Assembly (NCBI GenBank): GCA_036346225.1
Contig: JARFIW010000942.1
Span: 1,881,001-1,945,000, forward strand
Direction: 5' to 3'
Length of the DNA: 64,000 nt
DNA from: Platerodrilus igneus
Lineage: Eukaryota; Arthropoda; Insecta; Coleoptera; Lycidae
Shown here: positions 39,401 through 54,400 of the stretch, one piece after another
Layout: each line of letters begins with the position of its first letter
Position numbering within the stretch: the first letter of the stretch is position 1
The notes under the pieces: model-generated
What the model was told of the DNA's origin: nothing
Database searches by the model: none
Seen by the model: only the letters and a program-made list of their open reading frames with translations
Made by a program: the position numbers and the translations under genes

Positions 39401-42400
39401 GTAGTGGTAAAATGAAATTAACAGTTTTCTGTGTGTTCACAATTCTTAGCTATTTCAGCTTAGCTTGTTTTATTTAAATAATCATTTTTTGTCTTTTGCC
39501 ACCATATTCTGCAGTGGTTGCATAATTTCTTGTCACCTCTTCACTTTAGCCAATTGTCCATAATTTTGAATTATTGCAATGATCCCAAATAACAAATTGT
39601 TTTTCACAAAAATAATTTGTATGTATATTCAAGGAATTAATTAACAGTTTAGTCTAAAATTGAATTCATTTCATAATTACGTGCAACTTAAATAGTGAAT
39701 AAACTTTTTGCAACACAAAAATTTTCTAAACAACCACGTGGTAAACCCCCAAAACTGTAGGATTAAAATATTATGCACGCTGTGTACTGTACATGAAATA
39801 TTATTGATATTTTCACATGAATTGAACATATCTGAAATTCCAGTGTTTATAAACCTAGTATTGCTTTACGATGTTCTTATTAACCAGTGGATCATAGAAA
39901 AGATAGCTAATTATATGTTGTGCCTTCTTTTCCAGAACACTATCTTATTCTGAACAGAGACATTCTTTCATGGAAAAGGAAGATTATGCTATCATAGAAG
40001 CTGTCCGTAAATGGAGATATTTCCTCCTAGATAGACCATTCCAGCTAATAACAGACTAGAGATCTGTCGCCTTTATGTTTAATACATCACTTTCTGGGAA
40101 AATCAAAAATGAAAAAATTATGAGATTGAGGCTAGAACTATCGAACTATAAATTTGATATATTGTATTGACCCGGTAAAGAAAATGCAGCTGCGGATACC
40201 CTTTCTAGAGTATGCTCTGCGACTGCGGGGGAATAAGAGCTTATATAACCTACATAATTCACTGTGTCATCCTGGTATAACTAGGTGATACCACTGGATT
40301 AAGAGCAAAAACTTACCGTACTCCGTAGAAGATGTTCAGCGAGTAACTCACGCTATGGAATATGTGCTGTACTAAAGCCGAGGTTCTGTAAAATCAAGGG
40401 ACTCTTATTAAAGCAAAGGCTCTCCTTTGAAAGGTTAAATATAGATTTTAAAGAACCAAAACATACTTACACTCGTGAGACGAAAACTTCAGAGTTCCTT
40501 TCACCTTCCCATGTTCAAACATGACGTGCAAACAGTAATATCGTGTCTCTATCAGGTATTTACCATATTCGGAATGCCTTCTTACATTCACTCAGATCGA
40601 GGAGCTTCTCTCATATTGCAAGAAGTGAAGTGCTTTTGAATTCTCATGTCATACCTATGAGTCGAACTTCTGCATACAACCCCACAGAAACGGGCAATGT
40701 GAAAAATGCAATGGTATAGTATGGAAAACAATCTTACTAGCACTCAGAAGCCAAAACCTAAAAACGATTTAATGGTAACTGATTTTACCTGATGCACTTC
40801 ACCGACACGTTCACTATTATGCACTGCCACGAACTCTACGCCTCACGATTTATTATTTACATCTCGACGCAAATCTACTAATGGAAGCTCGATACCTACA
40901 TGGTTATTACGGCCCGGTCCCGTGCTTTTAAGGAATCACGCTCGAAAGTCAAAGTATGAACCCGTAGTTGAAGAAGTTGAACTAATACAAGCAAATCCGG
41001 AATATGCGATTGTACGCCTACCCAGTGGGACTGAAAGTACTGTATCTATCAGGGACTTAGCCCTACTCCAAAAACAGTTGAAAGAGAGGAACAAAGCAGT
41101 TATCATGAGCCAGGAGAGTCAGTTTCGACTCACGGACTCGACTTCGGTTTCTGAAAAAGTAGAGACCAAAGGCAAGACTGTAGTACCAGGGCGGCGGGAG
41201 AAACTAGTAGGCCACTATGTGAAAGACGCATGCCGTCGTACTTATCAGACTATGTTCTTACAAAGAAGGAGGGAAGAATGTAATGATTGTATCTAGAATG
41301 CTACATCACAGTTTAGAGATTTAGAAAATTGGTCTCTATAGTATGTTTATTGTTACTGTCATTTTGTAGAATTATGTCGTTTAAAGGCTAATAAAAGGTT
41401 CTTTCAATTACTCTTACTTTCACATCAGTATGCATAAAGTAGCAAGTATTTCGTATTGTGATATCCACTGAGATGGCGTAATTAGATAGCTGTTTTGATA
41501 AAGCGAAAGGAATAAGTTCAGCACCTAGGTTCAGCATGCTTTTTGCTGTATTTTCTTACTAGATCGATTTGAAACTATTGCCAATTTAAAAATAAATCTG
41601 GAATAAGGTTTCATCTACTATTCATAAATAATAAATATTTAAATACAGAAAAATAAACTTATTAATACTTTTTAGGCAGAGTCGCCATTAAAATGACCCA
41701 TGCACCATGCCAACTTATTAGATTTGAGACAAGCAAGCTTAATCTTAAATAAGTGTGGAACGGTTGCAGTAAAATAATTGGAAATAAATTTAGAAGGCGT
41801 GGATAGGGTAGTATTTGATATTATAATTGATCTTCCAATTCTTATATTTCGCAATTGGATAGCTCGTGGTTCTTGTAACAAAACGTATTTTTTATCATTC
41901 CTTTTGTTCTGTTTATCATTACTAGTTCAATTTGAAACACTATGTATGCTTTATTATTTCATTTTACATAAATATTTAAAATATTTAGTAAACACGTAAA
42001 TAATCAATTGATTTTAACTAATTTTATTCATTGTTTTGTTCTAATCATTTGTAATTTTGGCTAAATTGTTTATCATTTGACTAAGCAACATCTTTAATGT
42101 AGTGGTAAAATGAAATTAACAGTTTTCTGTGTGTTCACAATTCTTAGCTATTTCAGCTTAGCTTGTTTTATTTAAATAATCATTTTTTGTCTTTTGCCAC
42201 CATATTCTGCAGTGGTTGCATAATTTCTTGTCACCTCTTCACTTTAGCCAATTGTCCATAATTTTGAATTATTGCAATGATCCCAAATAACAAATTGTTT
42301 TTCACAAAAATAATTTGTATGTATATTCAAGGAATTAATTAACAGTTTAGTCTAAAATTGAATTCATTTCATAATTACGTGCAACTTAAATAGTGAATAA

Positions 42401-45400
42401 ACTTTTTGCAACACAAAAATTTTCTAAACAACCACGTGGTAAACCCCCAAAACTGTAGGATTAAAATATTATGCACGCTGTGTACTGTACATGAAATATT
42501 ATTGATATTTTCACATGAATTGAACATATCTGAAATTCCAGTGTTTATAAACCTAGTATTGCTTTACGATGTTCTTATTAACCAGTGGATCATAGAAAAG
42601 ATAGCTAATTATATGTTGTTTGAATCAGAAAACCGAAAATTTAGACAGTATTATCAAAGTGGCTGTATATTAAATTTAAGTTATATAAATTTTACCTTTT
42701 GGTTAGTAAAATAAAGAAAATATAATCTCAATTTGTGATGCTGATTTAAATATTCAATTTTTATATTTATGGAACATAGCGTGCGATCCCTAGTTGTTTG
42801 GTTTTGTAGTAGTTCACGTAGGATGTTGTAAAATACCCTAAAAGGCTAATAAAATTTATATTTATATTTATAAAACATAGAACTAATAAAATTTATTTAA
42901 AAACTGTAATTATTTTTGATGTAAAGAAAATGTTTTAGGCTATGAAGCGCTTAGGCACAATTGTGTGTCGGTTTTTCTTTCTTGATGGTCGTACAAAAGC
43001 AATAGATGTTCATCCAACAGACACAGCAGCAGATGCATCCCGCAAATTAGCTGAAAGGTTAAGTTTACGTACTTTGGATGGTTGGGCGATTTACCAAAGT
43101 CGGCCTGATGGGGAAGAACATGTACGTGCTCATTATTACCTCTATGACATCATTGCTTCTTGGGAGCAACAGTGAGTTTTATTAAACATATCGTTAATAT
43201 CTTAGTAACTTAAAATATTCAGAAATCAAAATAAACTTGCACCTTCTGGTGGTTTGGGAACCTTAGGTCGTCGCAGTGGAGCTGCATTAAGTGGTGGTGA
43301 AAATAAATTCATTTTTAAGCGACGATTATTTAAAACAATTCGAGAATTAAGTCAGGATCCCGTTGAAGTCAATTTGTTGTATGCACAAGCAGTTCATAGT
43401 GTTGTTAAGGTTGTTTTTATAATTGCAATTTGTTGATTAATGCTGTGGTTTTGTAGAGTGACGATTTTCCTGTAACTGAAAAAGTAGCATTGCAGTTAGC
43501 TGGTTTGCAAGCACAAGTTGCTCTTGGTGATCCTAAGGATAATAATAAATTAGAGTACTATACAGATATTGATATATTTTTACCTTACCGAATTAGTCGA
43601 ACTCGCGGAGAGGATGTTTGGGTACCAATATTAGCACAAGCTCATAGACAGTATGGTGCTGGACGCTCAGAGCTTACTGCAAAGGCTTTATACTTATCTT
43701 GCGTTATGCAATACCCACTCTATGGCACAACAATGTTTTCAGTAACCTATCGTGGTTATTGGTCATATGGTAACTCACTCATACTAGGTATTAATAACGA
43801 AGGCATAATGCTTATCAAACCAGATGATAAGTTTGTTTTAAATGAATATCGGTATCAAGAAGTTGAAAGTATTTTAATAGATCCTGGTGACAGTTTTATT
43901 ACAATTACGCTACAACGTCATTTAAACGAAAGTAATCATAAATGTTTTGTTTTGAAACATCGCAGAAGAATGAAATCGGTTCACTTATAGCAAGTTATTG
44001 TCTTAGTTTAGCAGCCTGGATTGTTGAAAATGAACAATCTCTCAAGAAATTTAAGAGCATTACCAATGAAGATCGTATTAGGTTATATCATAATCTTGTC
44101 AATTGTAGAAGAAGTTTAGTTGATAATGATATTTTACGTAAACCAATGGATGTAGCTGGAAATTTTATACGCAATACACTACGAAGGCTTAGTAAACATA
44201 AATTGGATAAATTACGACAAGAACATGGGGGTGACTCAGGCGAAACTTACAAAGGCTTCCATTATGCATTTTGGGCATTTAGTCGACAACCATTACAACA
44301 AAGTATTAGCCGTATGCCTGAACCTGATGAGCAAATTATGCTTCAGATATTTCAAGTCATACTAACATATGCTGGTCTTGGACAAAATGGTAAGCAGTTT
44401 TTGAATATTATATCTATCTTTTTATATTAAATAATTGATGTATTTAATATTTATTCGAAAATGTTATTATGCTACATTTCATTAGATGAATATTCACAAA
44501 TTAATGTACTTTGTTAATGAAAAGTATTAAAATATTTGTATACTTTTAATCCTTTTTATTTCCTCCTACGACTTGAAACTAATTTTAATTTTACAAGAAC
44601 AAGATATGTGTGATTTTTGTAATTTTTAGACATGCACTGGTTAATAATTATTTAGTATTATAGTATGAATATTTAACTATTGGTACCTGATTTATTGTTC
44701 GTTGAACCCTGCAATCACAACTGGATTTTTGTAATGTTGTACTTTATTACTTCGGTTTGCTACAGCTGTGGCACATGAACGGCTCTCCCAAAACCTCGTC
44801 AAATCTCTGGCACTCTGTACAACATGGGATAGCTGTTGCATGTGAGGAGCTAACTAACAATTCCTCTAACCTAAGTAAGTAGCATCTATATACCTTGACA
44901 TCAATATCAGTTTATAAAAATGAATTAACCCCAAATCAATCCATTAACATTTTTATACTTCCCGACACATATTAGAACAAAACATTTATACATTTATGCA
45001 ATTTCTGTAATACAAAATCGTAAGCAACGTACCTTGTAAATAAGAAATGTATCACTCTCTATATCTTTTGGTTACCCAGGTTTTCAACTTATACAAAAGT
45101 GTTAAACTTAAGTTCTGGCAAATTAGGCAGCTTAATTACCTGAGCTATTTCCCAGTATGAATATTGCTCTTAACCACATTCAAAAATTCCAAGCATTGCT
45201 TACCAAATCTATATTAATTTTCAGTTCTTCTATAGTTTAACATAATCATATACCACAATTTTCCTTAGATATACAAGTTTTCCTTTTTGACTTATAGACT
45301 TCTTATTTCCTTTTACATTAGGTCCAAAGTTAAATTTTCCCCCAATCCAAATAAAGCAGTTCTAAATCCTTCAAACATTCTTCCTCCACTCGCCTGGGAT

Positions 45401-48400
45401 ATGTAATACATTTTCTATGCGGTCCCTGCCTCCAATCCTTAGGTTCTGTACTCGAATTACGATTATGTGATATTTATTTAAGCTTTAACTACACTCGGAC
45501 TATCTTAATGTACCCTTTGGTCCATACGTCTTTAACTTCCATCGTCTTCATTTAATCTTTAATGGTTAAATGTGTAATACGCCATTGCCACGTTCTGACT
45601 GACATCTTATATTTATACCTTTAGTCATGCGACTTGCTCTAGCAATCAGAATACTAGTAGCTTTCATTAATTTACATGTGCTGTGGGCTCAAAACAATGA
45701 AATCTGTTTTTCTTATTACCATCATCAGTTTTAGGCTATGAAGCGCTTAGGCACAATTGTGTGTCGGTTTTTCTTTCTTGATGGTCGTACAAAAGCAATA
45801 GATGTTCATCCAACAGACACAGCAGCAGATGCATCCCGCAAATTAGCTGAAAGGTTAAGTTTACGTACTTTGGATGGTTGGGCGATTTACCAAAGTCGGC
45901 CTGATGGGGAAGAACATGTACGTGCTCATTATTACCTCTATGACATCATTGCTTCTTGGGAGCAACAGTGAGTTTTATTAAACATATCGTTAATATCTTA
46001 GTAACTTAAAATATTCAGAAATCAAAATAAACTTGCACCTTCTGGTGGTTTGGGAACCTTAGGTCGTCGCAGTGGAGCTGCATTAAGTGGTGGTGAAAAT
46101 AAATTCATTTTTAAGCGACGATTATTTAAAACAATTCGAGAATTAAGTCAGGATCCCGTTGAAGTCAATTTGTTGTATGCACAAGCAGTTCATAGTGTTG
46201 TTAAGGTTGTTTTTATAATTGCAATTTGTTGATTAATGCTGTGGTTTTGTAGAGTGACGATTTTCCTGTAACTGAAAAAGTAGCATTGCAGTTAGCTGGT
46301 TTGCAAGCACAAGTTGCTCTTGGTGATCCTAAGGATAATAATAAATTAGAGTACTATACAGATATTGATATATTTTTACCTTACCGAATTAGTCGAACTC
46401 GCGGAGAGGATGTTTGGGTACCAATATTAGCACAAGCTCATAGACAGTATGGTGCTGGACGCTCAGAGCTTACTGCAAAGGCTTTATACTTATCTTGCGT
46501 TATGCAATACCCACTCTATGGCACAACAATGTTTTCAGTAACCTATCGTGGTTATTGGTCATATGGTAACTCACTCATACTAGGTATTAATAACGAAGGC
46601 ATAATGCTTATCAAACCAGATGATAAGTTTGTTTTAAATGAATATCGGTATCAAGAAGTTGAAAGTATTTTAATAGATCCTGGTGACAGTTTTATTACAA
46701 TTACGCTACAACGTCATTTAAACGAAAGTAATCATAAATGTTTTGTTTTTGAAACATCGCAGAAGAATGAAATCGGTTCACTTATAGCAAGTTATTGTCT
46801 TAGTTTAGCAGCCTGGATTGTTGAAAATGAACAATCTCTCAAGAAATTTAAGAGCATTACCAATGAAGATCGTATTAGGTTATATCATAATCTTGTCAAT
46901 TGTAGAAGAAGTTTAGTTGATAATGATATTTTACGTAAACCAATGGATGTAGCTGGAAATTTTATACGCAATACACTACGAAGGCTTAGTAAACATAAAT
47001 TGGATAAATTACGACAAGAACATGGGGGTGACTCAGGCGAAACTTACAAAGGCTTCCATTATGCATTTTGGGCATTTAGTCGACAACCATTACAACAAAG
47101 TATTAGCCGTATGCCTGAACCTGATGAGCAAATTATGCTTCAGATATTTCAAGTCATACTAACATATGCTGGTCTTGGACAAAATGGTAAGCAGTTTTTG
47201 AATATTATATCTATCTTTTTATATTAAATAATTGATGTATTTAATATTTATTTGAAAATGTTATTATGCTACATTTCATTAGATGAATATTCACAAATTA
47301 ATGTACTTTGTTAATGAAAAGTATTAAAATATTTGTATACTTTTAATCCTTTTTATTTCCTCCTACGACTTGAAACTAATTTTAATTTTACAAGAACAAG
47401 ATATGTGTGATTTTTGTAATTTTTAGACATGCACTGGTTAATAATTATTTAGTATTATAGTATGAATATTTAGCTATTGGTACCTGATTTATTGTTCGTT
47501 GAACCCTGCAATCACAACTGGATTTTTGTAATGTTGTACTTTATTACTTCGGTTTGCTACAGCTGTGGCACATGAACGGCTCTCCCAAAACCTCGTCAAA
47601 TCTCTGGCACTCTGTACAACATGGGATAGCTGTTGCATGTGAGGAGCTAACTAACAATTCCTCTAACCTAAGTAAGTAGCATCTATATACCTTGACATCA
47701 ATATCAGTTTATAAAAATGAATTAACCCCAAATCAATCCATTAACATTTTTATACTTCCCGACACATATTAGAACAAAACATTTATACATTTATGCAATT
47801 TCTGTAATACAAAATCGTAAGCAACGTACCTTGTAAATAAGAAATGTATCACTCTCTATATCTTTTGGTTACCCAGGTTTTCAACTTATACAAAAGTGTT
47901 AAACTTAAGTTCTGGCAAATTAGGCAGCTTAATTACCTGAGCTATTTCCCAGTATGAATATTGCTCTTAACCACATTCAAAAATTCCAAGCATTGCTTAC
48001 CAAATCTATATTAATTTTCAGTTCTTCTATAGTTTAACATAATCATATACCACAATTTTCCTTAGATATACAAGTTTTCCTTTTTGACTTATAGACTTCT
48101 TATTTCCTTTTACATTAGGTCCAAAGTTAAATTTTCCCCCAATCCAAATAAAGCAGTTCTAAATCCTTCAAACATTCTTCCTCCACTCGCCTGGGATATG
48201 TAATACATTTTCTATGCGGTCCCTGCCTCCAATCCTTAGGTTCTGTACTCGAATTACGATTATGTGATATTTATTTAAGCTTTAACTACACTCGGACTAT
48301 CTTAATGTACCCTTTGGTCCATACGTCTTTAACTTCCATCGTCTTCATTTAATCTTTAATGGTTAAATGTGTAATACGCCATTGCCACGTTCTGACTGAC

Positions 48401-51400
48401 ATCTTATATTTATACCTTTAGTCATGCGACTTGCTCTAGCAATCAGAATACTAGTAGCTTTCATTAATTTACATGTGCTGTGGGCTCAAAACAATGAAAT
48501 CTGTTTTTCTTATTACCATCATCAACAGAATCTTAATATAAATTTAAATTTTAATTATTTTAGCCATTTATGCTTTGCTACTTATTTATATTCTGTACAA
48601 ATATTACCTAAATTCCATAATATTTCAACACTTCGGTTTGGAATTTTCTAGAACTGACGTATATTTCCGGCCCGTTTAATTAAAAATTTAATATGTTTAA
48701 AAATTTTTGATTAGAGTAGTATTTATCTAAATATTTTGTCTTAAAATATCACAGTATTTAGGATTGGTTAATTTTATTAAATTTTTCTAATTCGATAAGC
48801 ATACTATAAAGTAAATTTTTAAATTCTTATTTATTTTATAATATTAGTTGGCATTACACACTGTGCCATTATTAATTTGTGAAAATAAATGCGTTTTTAT
48901 TAAAAGTTGTAAAAAAATTGTCCTATGGTATTATTTTTGATGTGTTAAACGCTTCAAAAAGGTTAAAACAGCAATTTAACTTTTTTGCAATCGTCATTAT
49001 ATTTTCAGTCCTGGAATTGGTTGAACACATACTTCTATTGTTTTCTATTATCAGTTAACCTATACATTTCCCTGAAATTCCTACAGCCTACATCTTTCAC
49101 TATCAGTGTGCAATAGTCTAATCTAGGTCTATCTTTAACATTCTTTTTTCCTTTCTCTGTTTTTAATATATCCCACACTATTCCCTCGTACATTAGAATG
49201 TGTCCTATTAATCTTATTTCTCATATTTTTCATTGTTTTCCATATATTTCTTTGGTTTCCTACCATTTTTAACACCTCTTTGTTCTTAACTCTGTCCATA
49301 ATAGCTTCATTACACGTCTGTAGCACCACATTTTAAAGGCTGCTATCTTTTTCCAGTTTGTTTCTCCAACATAGTAATTGCTTGTTTTTGTTGAATGCAG
49401 CATGGCCTTGTGCTACTCTTTTTTCTACATCTTTTGCACTTAACCTATCTTATGCTATTTGGCTTAAATACTTATCCTCTTGTAAATAAAACCAATATTT
49501 ACAATTAAACTATTTAAACTATAAAGGGCTGTAACTATTTAGAAACCGTATCACTTTGACTAAATTATTTAGTTTATTTCCCAAAAATTCATATTTTTAG
49601 AAATGATTTTAATTATGAGATAAAACATCAATTAAAAAAACTATTAGAGATATAAATTTATTGCACAAAAAAGAAAAGGAACGTTAATGGACAGAAATTT
49701 TTTATTTTGACCAGAACCAAAATATATAAAAATCGCACAGAGGCTTAAAATTTCTAATATTAGATAATAAAATAACTACAGTGGTTTTAAATATTTTGTA
49801 CTTACAGAACACTTTTTAAATATTCTTACGCTTATGTTGTATGTTGTAATGGCCAGATTGAAATCTCTATTTAGTATGCATAAGTTATTTATAACCAAGT
49901 AGAAATGATATGCATGAAATCTAGGGCAGTGGACAGTGGACTGTAAAAAGGTACGATATACTCCTCATTTAGAGGATATTTTAGATAACAAAGGACCAAG
50001 AGAGAAAAAGAGGACAGTTGAGAGTTGTTAGTTGTGCAGAGTGGTCATGTTCTTGTGATATGTTTCAAAAAATGTTAATCATTGACTTGGAGTTAATTCT
50101 TATGAATCGATATTAATTTCAGGGTATATATTGCTGTGGTCTCACCAAATTTCGTGCCCCATCGTTGGGCCATCCATAAGTTTGCTGTGGATCGTGGGGT
50201 CAGTCTTTGGATCTCCCTAAAACCTATTCAAATTGTAATGTTCGGCTGTCATAAGATTGCTGTGATCGGACTTATGGGTTTGACATCGCCCGAGTCAATA
50301 CTGATTTTCAAACAAACAATAAAAAAATTTATAAAAATATTCTTTCTCGTTTATTCTGCTGCAACAATCTTCAGCAGCTTCCTGGCTAGCTCAGCTGTGC
50401 CTCTTCAATGTTATTATGCTACATTTCATTAGATGAATATTCACAAATTAATGTACTTTGTTAATGAAAAGTATTAAAATATTTGTATACTTTTAATCCT
50501 TTTTATTTCCTCCTACGACTTGAAACTAATTTTAATTTTACAAGAACAAGATATGTGTGATTTTTGTAATTTTTAGACATGCACTGGTTAATAATTATTT
50601 AGTATTATAGTATGAATATTTAGCTATTGGTACCTGATTTATTGTTCGTTGAACCCTGCAATCACAACTGGATTTTTGTAATGTTGTACTTTATTACTTC
50701 GGTTTGCTACAGCTGTGGCACATGAACGGCTCTCCCAAAACCTCGTCAAATCTCTGGCACTCTGTACAACATGGGATAGCTGTTGCATGTGAGGAGCTAA
50801 CTAACAATTCCTCTAACCTAAGTAAGTAGCATCTATATACCTTGACATCAATATCAGTTTATAAAAATGAATTAACCCCAAATCAATCCATTAACATTTT
50901 TATACTTCCCGACACATATTAGAACAAAACATTTATACATTTATGCAATTTCTGTAATACAAAATCGTAAGCAACGTACCTTGTAAATAAGAAATGTATC
51001 ACTCTCTATATCTTTTGGTTACCCAGGTTTTCAACTTATACAAAAGTGTTAAACTTAAGTTCTGGCAAATTAGGCAGCTTAATTACCTGAGCTATTTCCC
51101 AGTATGAATATTGCTCTTAACCACATTCAAAAATTCCAAGCATTGCTTACCAAATCTATATTAATTTTCAGTTCTTCTATAGTTTAACATAATCATATAC
51201 CACAATTTTCCTTAGATATACAAGTTTTCCTTTTTGACTTATAGACTTCTTATTTCCTTTTACATTAGGTCCAAAGTTAAATTTTCCCCCAATCCAAATA
51301 AAGCAGTTCTAAATCCTTCAAACATTCTTCCTCCACTCGCCTGGGATATGTAATACATTTTCTATGCGGTCCCTGCCTCCAATCCTTAGGTTCTGTACTC

Positions 51401-54400
51401 GAATTACGATTATGTGATATTTATTTAAGCTTTAACTACACTCGGACTATCTTAATGTACCCTTTGGTCCATACGTCTTTAACTTCCATCGTCTTCATTT
51501 AATCTTTAATGGTTAAATGTGTAATACGCCATTGCCACGTTCTGACTGACATCTTATATTTATACCTTTAGTCATGCGACTTGCTCTAGCAATCAGAATA
51601 CTAGTAGCTTTCATTAATTTACATGTGCTGTGGGCTCAAAACAATGAAATCTGTTTTTCTTATTACCATCATCAACAGAATCTTAATATAAATTTAAATT
51701 TTAATTATTTTAGCCATTTATGCTTTGCTACTTATTTATATTCTGTACAAATATTACCTAAATTCCATAATATTTCAACACTTCCGGTTTGGAATTTTCT
51801 AGAACTGACGTATATTTCCGGCCCCGTTTAATTAAAAATTTAATATGTTTAAAAATTTTTTGATTAGAGTAGTATTTATCTAAATATTTTGTCTTAAAAT
51901 ATCACAGTATTTAGGATTGGTTAATTTTATTAAATTTTTCTAATTCGATAAGCATACTATAAAGTAAATTTTTTAAATTCTTATTTATTTTATAATATTA
52001 GTTGGCATTACACACTGTGCCATTATTAATTTGTGAAAATAAATGCGTTTTTATTAAAAGTTGTAAAAAAATTGTCCTATGGTATTATTTTTGATGTGTT
52101 AAACGCTTCAAAAAGGTTAAAACAGCAATTTAACTTTTTTGCAATCGTCATTATATTTTCAGTCCTGGAATTGGTTGAACACATACTTCTATTGTTTTCT
52201 ATTATCAGTTAACCTATACATTTCCCTGAAATTCCTACAGCCTACATCTTTCACTATCAGTGTGCAATAGTCTAATCTAGGTCTATGTGTCCTATTAATC
52301 CTATTTCTCATATTTTTCATTGTTTTCCATATATTTCTTTGGTTTCCTACCATTTTTAACACCTCTTTGTTCTTAACTCTGTCCATAATAGCTTCATTAC
52401 ACGTCTGTAGCACCACATTTTAAAGGCTGCTATCTTTTTCCAGTTTGTTTCTCCAACATAGTAATTGCTTGTTTTTGTTGAATGCAGCATGGCCTTGTGC
52501 TACTCTTTTTTTCTACATCTTTTGCACTTAACCTATCTTATGCTATTTGGCTTAAATACTTATCCTCTTGTAAATAAAACCAATATTTACAATTAAACTA
52601 TTTAAACTATAAAGGGCTGTAACTATTTAGAAACCGTATCACTTTGACTAAATTATTTAGTTTATTTCCCAAAAATTCATATTTTTAGAAATGATTTTAA
52701 TTATGAGATAAAACATCAATTAAAAAACTATTAGAGATATAAATTTATTGCACAAAAAGAAAAGGAACGTTAATGGACAGAAATTTTTATTTTGACCAGA
52801 ACCAAAATATATAAAAATCGCACAGAGGCTTAAAATTTCTAATATTAGATAATAAAAAACTACAGTGGTTTTAAATATTTTGTACTTACAGAACACTTTT
52901 TAAATATTCTTACGCTTATGTTGTATGTTGTAATGGCCAGATTGAAATCTCTATTTAGTATGCATAAGTTATTTATAACCAAGTAGAAATGATATGCATG
53001 AAATCTAGGGCAGTGGACAGTGGACTGTAAAAAGGTACGATATACTCCTCATTTAGAGGATATTTTAGATAACAAAGGACCAAGAGAGAAAAAGAGGACA
53101 GTTGAGAGTTGTTAGTTGTGCAGAGTGGTCATGTTCTTGTGATATGTTTCAAAAAATGTTAATCATTGACTTGGAGTTAATTCTTATGAATCGATATTAA
53201 TTTCAGGGTATATATTGCTGTGGTCTCACCAAATTTCGTGCCCCATCGTTGGGCCATCCATAAGTTTGCTGTGGATCGTGGGGTCAGTCTTTGAATCTCC
53301 CTAAAACCTATTCAAATTGTAATGTTCGGCTGTCATAAGATTGCTGTGATCGGACTTATGGGTTTGACATCGCCCGAGTCAATACTGATTTTCAAACAAA
53401 CAATAAAAAAATTTATAAAAATATTCTTTCTCGTTTATTCTGCTGCAACAATCTTCAGCAGCTTCCCTGGCTAGCTCAGCTGTGCCTCTTCTCGGATACC
53501 TAAATTTACAATCATTCTTCCTTCCCACTCACACATCATTCAATAAAATCACCAAATAATACATACAACAATCATACAATCTTTATTTACCGCTATTTAC
53601 AAACAATTATTCACAGATATATACAGTTTGGTACACTAATTACCACTCAATAAGTGATATTTTTGTAAAGTTCGTGTTTTAAATTTTTAATTGCGAACAC
53701 ATTGAATACAACAGGAGTAAATGGGCCCTAAATAATACCCTATATTTATTACACACTCGAGTATGGTGAGCTCATAATAACCCAGTTTATTAATGTATGC
53801 TTTTTACCGTGCATAAAATTACTACAAAACTAATAAATCCATGTACCCTTAATAATCCAATTTAAATTTGTAATGAAATTTAGTAAGCTTTACATACACC
53901 TTTTTTTTCAATATTTAAAATACCCTAATAATTGTCAAGTACACGTATCTTTTCCAATACGTTAAATAATCATAAATAACCCCCAAAGTTCACTCACACA
54001 TCACAAATAATTGTAACAGTTTATCAAATTCAAATTCAAATGAGTTACCTAGAAAATGCTTCAAGTCTCCATCTCCTTCGATGATGCTCTATCCTCCAGA
54101 ACCCCTTGGCTTCGTGACTATGCGCTCTGATCCACCAGATATTTATAGATGATAACCTCATTATACGCCGAGCTCCGTGCTACCAATTACCATTCCATCC
54201 CAGCATCCAAATTCACGTATATTATACTTTTGTTTATTGCTTTATTAGCTTGTTATGGTATTAGTTGGACCTCGGTTAATTTAATTCACTCGACACTACT
54301 CACGTTCATCACTATAAGGCCCCCACTTACCACGTTATAAGTGCTAATACTACTTTTACTGAATTATAAATTTTTCCAATACTCACAAGCCTCTACTCTC

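Larger units (their letters stand above)
45728..48524 (+). repeat. Direct duplication 2, copy b (2,797 bp)
   Basis: Second copy of 42932-45727, directly abutting. At the left join (ATCATCA|GTTTTAG) the acceptor AG before the first FERM-1 exon is kept. The copies differ by very few bases, including the exon T-run indel and an A/G difference in TTTA(A/G)CTATTGG. Confidence 0.96.

Noticed and set aside
41279..41427. Third 149-bp LTR as an independent solo LTR insertion
   Set aside because: Its flanks on both sides are also copied from 37212-39920, so it is part of the duplication.
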